Origin: JBEIDK01 sp040383485
GTDB taxonomy: Bacteria > Bacteroidota > Bacteroidia > UBA4408
DNA: 10,120 nucleotides
Assembly (NCBI GenBank): GCA_040383485.1
Contig: JBEIDK010000123.1
Coordinates: 1 to 10,120 of the forward strand
Direction of reading: 5' to 3'
The translations under genes were made by a program, and so were the position numbers. The notes under the pieces were generated by a model. The model made no database searches. It was not told the DNA's origin and saw nothing but the letters and a program-made list of their open reading frames with translations. Position 1 is the stretch's first letter. Each line of letters starts with the position of its first letter. Positions 8,001 through 10,120 of the stretch are shown in pieces.

Positions 8001-10120
8001 GTTGGCGTAGCATTAAAAGATGCGAAAAATTTGTAATCGCAAGTGATTCCAAAATTTGGATTTGTGATTGAATCAGATAAATTCATTTCAACATAATCGC
8101 CAGAGCAAATAGTAATTGTGTCTGGTAAATTTGTAATTGGAATAAATGCAGGAGGAACACTATCCAAAATGAGTTCTATTTCATTAGATGAAGAACATCC
8201 AAATGAATTGGTACAAGTGGCCATAACTTGGCCGGCTTGATTAATTTCAAGAGAGTTTGGAGTTTGGTTAATTATTGGTGCGGATGAACTCCATGTTAGA
8301 ATATTATTTCCAATACCAGAAGCAGTAACAATTAAGTTTGCATTTGTAGCGCAGAGAGCAATATCAATTGCTGCTGGTGGGCTTTGGTTATTAACATTAT
8401 GGTTATCAGATAATAAAGGAGGTAGAGGAGTAGGATTAATAATAAATTGAACAGTATCATAACTTGTGTAGCAATTATCTATAGTTTTCATTTCTAAAAC
8501 CATTTGAGTAGATGCACTAACATAAATTACTGGATTATTAAAATTAGCACCATTCCAGCTCCAATTATAATATGGACTAACATAGCCAGGTATTCCTGTT
8601 TTTGTATTTATTGTATAATAATTTGGGTGACACGAAACAACGGTATCATTTAGACAATCATGTGCCCATGGAAACAATGGAGAATTAGCAGGATATTGCT
8701 GATTAGTATACACATAACTACCGATACATTGATTTAACTTAGGAATTAAACAGCTACTTGATGCAGAAACTCTTTCATAATAATCTATTGGTGCTCTTGT
8801 TAAATCAATTGCATTAGAGATGAATCCGTCATTTAAAGCATTTGCATTTACAAATTTAAAAGTACCATAGTTGGTATCGTTGCAAAACGAAACGCCATTA
8901 TTAGCGCCAGAAACAAACAAATTCAAATCTTGCGCATGATTAAATATATTACATGAAGTAGAAACTGGAATTATGAGTTTATCTTCAAAACTGCCTGCAT
9001 AAATCAATGAATTATTAGGTAATATTGTTAAACCTCCTGCTCTGTCTTCTCTTGGTCCTCCCATACTTCTTTGCCATATTCTGTTTCCTGACAATGAAAC
9101 TTTTGATAAAAATAAGTCTGAAAATCCTAACGAATTAAAACTAGCATCCCCGTAATTATTTGAATAATCAGTGAATGTACATCCAAATTGTCCATATATA
9201 AATATGCTTCCATCGTTAGCAATAGAGGCACTTTTTGCAGTAACCATCTTTTTACTACCATCGGCAATGGACCATTTATAGTTAAGATTATTTGAAAATT
9301 TAGCTATAAAAATTTTTCTCGGATTTGGGTTTGTTAAGTAATAATTTGGCATCCCCCAAAAAATCATATTTCCTGTAAAGTCGCCTACAACAACAACATT
9401 ATTGCTATCGTCAATTTCAATTGAATTTGGTATTACGCTGCTTGCACTAAACTTTTTTGAGGTTAAAATATTCCCATTAACATCTAATTTTAAAATAATA
9501 GTAGCATTTCTGACTTGATTGTTTATTTGAGAATTACCAAAATTTATGGTGTCAGAAAACTGACATGCTACAAACAAATTGTTATTAGAGTCACTTGTTA
9601 TGCTCATTCCTCTATCATCAAATTTAGCTCCGCCTTTTTTATTCCAAAGTAAATTTCCTATAGCATCATATTTTGTAATGAAAATATCATAGGTATAATT
9701 AACTCCAGAAGTATCCATTGAACTTGTAATTATGTTGGAACCAAATGATGCTGAAGCTTTAAATTGCCCCGTTATTATTGGATTACCATTGCCATCAGTA
9801 CATATATCGTTTACAACATCTCCTCTTGGTCCTCCAATTCTTTTTGCCCAAATAACATTTCCTGAATTATTAATTTTTGCAATAAATACGTCTTTACTTA
9901 AACTATCTGCAGTTAGATTTATTGTACCAAAATTTGCTGTTCCAGTAAATGTGCCTGTTACAAAAATATTACCATTATTATCTACGGCTATTGCTTCACC
10001 ACGGTCATCTAAACTTCCTCCAAACTTTACAACCCATTGAATTACTCCATTAGGGTTGGTTTTAGAAACAAAGATATCAGCAATATTTGGAGTAGAACTA
10101 TTAACATTAAGGTTAACGAA
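5009..10120 (-). CDS. Giant secreted T9SS protein, beta-propeller plus Ig/PKD-like array (N-terminus beyond window)
   Basis: Stop TAA is at 5009-5011. The frame stays open to the right edge, giving at least 1703 residues without the true start. The first in-window ATG (9716-9718) is internal: the codons upstream, 9719-10120, encode further propeller repeats of the same type. From the window edge the order is: residues 1-385, six SBBP-like blades; about 385-491, a Cys-containing segment without a recognised domain; about 492-1613, an array of about 14 Ig/PKD-like modules; 1614-1703, a T9SS type B (gliding-motility-associated) C-terminal domain with SPDGDGVNDNF, VYDRWGQVVF and YWDGKNKLGNYVDAGTYYF. 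By family knowledge it crosses the inner membrane by Sec (signal peptide expected outside the window) and the outer membrane by T9SS, to be attached to the surface or released. Adhesion, matrix or gliding-related roles are plausible inferences. No catalytic domain is recognised. Composition is rich in Ser, Thr, Asn and Ile, as in such proteins. Confidence 0.93.
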   Translation of the reverse strand, partial: FVNLNVNSSTPNIADIFVSKTNPNGVIQWVVKFGGSLDDRGEAIAVDNNGNIFVTGTFTGTANFGTINLTADSLSKDVFIAKINNSGNVIWAKRIGGPRGDVVNDICTDGNGNPIITGQFKASASFGSNIITSSMDTSGVNYTYDIFITKYDAIGNLLWNKKGGAKFDDRGMSITSDSNNNLFVACQFSDTINFGNSQINNQVRNATIILKLDVNGNILTSKKFSASSVIPNSIEIDDSNNVVVVGDFTGNMIFWGMPNYYLTNPNPRKIFIAKFSNNLNYKWSIADGSKKMVTAKSASIANDGSIFIYGQFGCTFTDYSNNYGDASFNSLGFSDLFLSKVSLSGNRIWQRSMGGPREDRAGGLTILPNNSLIYAGSFEDKLIIPVSTSCNIFNHAQDLNLFVSGANNGVSFCNDTNYGTFKFVNANALNDGFISNAIDLTRAPIDYYERVSASSSCLIPKLNQCIGSYVYTNQQYPANSPLFPWAHDCLNDTVVSCHPNYYTINTKTGIPGYVSPYYNWSWNGANFNNPVIYVSASTQMVLEMKTIDNCYTSYDTVQFIINPTPLPPLLSDNHNVNNQSPPAAIDIALCATNANLIVTASGIGNNILTWSSSAPIINQTPNSLEINQAGQVMATCTNSFGCSSSNEIELILDSVPPAFIPITNLPDTITICSGDYVEMNLSDSITNPNFGITCDYKFFASFNATPTIQVQLNNNCASGQSLKLFPSQSGWHNLNILCSKSNACGTTTHNLTTSVYVNLLPAFNILPTSVYDTIFFCPGNTINLSLANNMTGNWNGPSINNLNVNSISTIAVGSYVASKITMNNPLAVCIDTINLAPYHAPSISLSPINGIICPYDSVMLTSNLIGLSYQWFGPTGLMPQYTGVSAYGSIAGKYYCKVLTFDSCIVVSLNSEIKQYNSPYLISNPTSTICSGQTTTIEVKANDEATIIWYSPLAGNSPFQTISQPGIYSCSSTLCNITTNLSITISSNQDSVSITGPDTLKICPGQIVTISATSGMTDYNWTSGDVGQTISTSIAGSYQIVAISPSGCEVESNTILVIEKPSVPNPTVFGDTVCVGANAYLIANSSNPIQWYNQEFGGLAISNNDSIIVNALMNDTIFYAQATDTVLCNSERVFGIASVFQTSNYPVIYGDTIICNNKPINIYTDSLANAIYLWSGPNNFVDSSFSFTTANNGNYTLTVSLDNCNSLTSIIHISGVTTSAPAVLADTILCEGDSVKLIGLANGFASTYHWISSNISSLDSIFIIPSAMVSDSGMYFFFFNANGCNSDTAKINVVVKPLPIIHLDSLFKFCKNNSDSVFVTNPNQYNLFWNLPNGDTTSASIINFISIDSSIVGEYTVLAENNGCYSDTLHTEVLVNSVTNPTLSIPQSVCEGDTLSLYHTNPDGSLLYFNFNNQISFVTTSDTLLFGIDSSYTGNIKVFAKQGFCYSDTLTYNLVVNPIPMSANISGTTNICGLDSIKLFADSLLNVNYYWTGPNGFEANTQNISLLSNNNMNQYSGYYDVATINQFGCKGARTGISVSVHELPMISLGNDTSVCNNLPFFLEPNNSFVSYNWSTGNNLSTQSVDTTATLSLTVTDANGCLAYDTIIVTVLNCDLTLQNVFSPDGDGVNDNFVLASNGFLNYNINVYDRWGQVVFNSLSGVNYWDGKNKLGNYVDAGTYYFTVEAVDIANQKGFWKSYVNVIK
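5012..5281 (-). other. T9SS type B C-terminal sorting domain
   Basis: These are the last 90 residues of the giant protein (1614-1703 counted from the window edge). Conserved elements in order are LQNVFSPDGDGVNDNF, the YNINVYDRWGQVVF strand, YWDGKNKLGNYVDAGTYYF and the final strands ending SYVNVIK. This is the CHU_C/gliding-motility-associated type B domain, recognised by the type IX secretion system for export across the outer membrane. It sits at the extreme C-terminus, as required, directly after the final Ig-like module, so the secretion signal looks complete. Confidence 0.93.
5282..8644 (-). repeat. Array of about 14 Ig/PKD-like modules with paired cysteines
   Basis: Modules of about 70-105 residues recur through the middle of the giant protein. 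Each opens with a Cys-containing strand such as TICSGD, FFCPGN, TICSGQ, KICPGQ, TVCVGA, IICNNK, ILCEGD, KFCKNN, SVCEGD, NICGLD or SVCNNL. Most close with a second Cys in GC.SDT-like strands (GCNSDT, GCYSDT, FCYSDT, GCLAYDT, NCNSLT, GCEVES). The opening Cys codons fall near 8630, 8351, 8105, 7790, 7560, 7325, 7105, 6890, 6645, 6425, 6185, 5945, 5700 and 5445. The module around 6710-6905 (WYNQEFGGLAIS, then FYAQATDTVLC) fits the CHU_C-associated Ig-like type. The Cys pairs probably form one disulfide per module, giving a stiff surface stalk. The count is by eye and could be off by one. Confidence 0.82.
8968..10060 (-). repeat. SBBP-type beta-propeller repeats (six blades in view)
   Basis: Six protein repeats of about 60-65 residues lie in the N-terminal part of the giant protein. 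Each follows the plan W..k.GG...D.......D..GN..v.G.F......FG, then D.fi.K.. and the next blade. Blade hallmarks from the N-terminal side are FGGSLDDRGEAIAVDNNGN, GGPRGDVVNDICTDGNGN, GGAKFDDRGMSITSDSNNN, a diverged copy with IDDSNNVVVVGDFTGN, a diverged copy with IANDGSIFIYGQFG, and GGPREDRAGGLTILPNNS. The GG positions are roughly 190-200 bases apart. The SBBP family is named for seven blades, so at least one more blade is expected just beyond the window edge. Blades 4 and 5 have lost the GG..DD signature. Confidence 0.85.

Noticed and set aside
8968..9850. Recent duplication between blades, because bases encoding GGPR.D recur near 9050 and 9825
   Set aside because: The shared stretch is only a dozen or so bases at the most conserved blade motif and similarity falls off on both sides; protein-level conservation explains it.
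9732..10040. Open frame of 102 codons on the plus strand
   Set aside because: It lies opposite the propeller repeats of the giant protein, whose frame continues through it with clear blade motifs; the plus-strand product shows no domain.

Overview
The window looks like chromosomal DNA of a free-living Bacteroidota bacterium, in or near the Flavobacteriales/Chitinophagales/Sphingobacteriales. It is strongly A+T-rich. No start codon is preceded by a clear Shine-Dalgarno sequence, only by A-rich leaders. It encodes a TPR-SpoIIE phosphatase of the kind common in that phylum, and a giant surface protein ending in a type B sorting domain for the type IX secretion system (T9SS), which is known only from this phylum and its relatives. 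The placement rests on domain content, not on a marker gene.

Layout, left to right. (1) 23-736, plus: a cytoplasmic DsbA/FrnE-type thioredoxin-fold oxidoreductase. (2) 741-2519, minus, tail-to-tail with the first gene after 4 bases: seven TPRs, a coiled coil and a PP2C-like SpoIIE phosphatase, all soluble. (3) 2520-2721: a 202-base divergent intergenic region. (4) 2722-3252, plus: a NuoE-like [2Fe-2S] subunit standing alone, followed by a clear intrinsic terminator at 3288-3319. (5) 3340-4983, plus: a B12-binding-domain radical SAM protein of the DUF4080 type, possibly with its own promoter overlapping that terminator. (6) 5009-10120, minus, running off the right edge: at least 1703 residues of a secreted protein with an SBBP-type beta-propeller, a Cys-containing segment I do not recognise, about 14 disulfide-type Ig/PKD-like modules and the T9SS sorting domain.

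The genes do not form one pathway or operon. Orientations alternate (+ - + + -), and only nuoE and the radical SAM gene point the same way, with a terminator between them. I see no mobile element, phage gene, CRISPR array, tRNA or rRNA, and no clear new multi-gene system. The points most worth following are the incomplete giant adhesin-like protein (its first in-window ATG is internal), the stand-alone NuoE, and the functionally unassigned B12/radical SAM protein.
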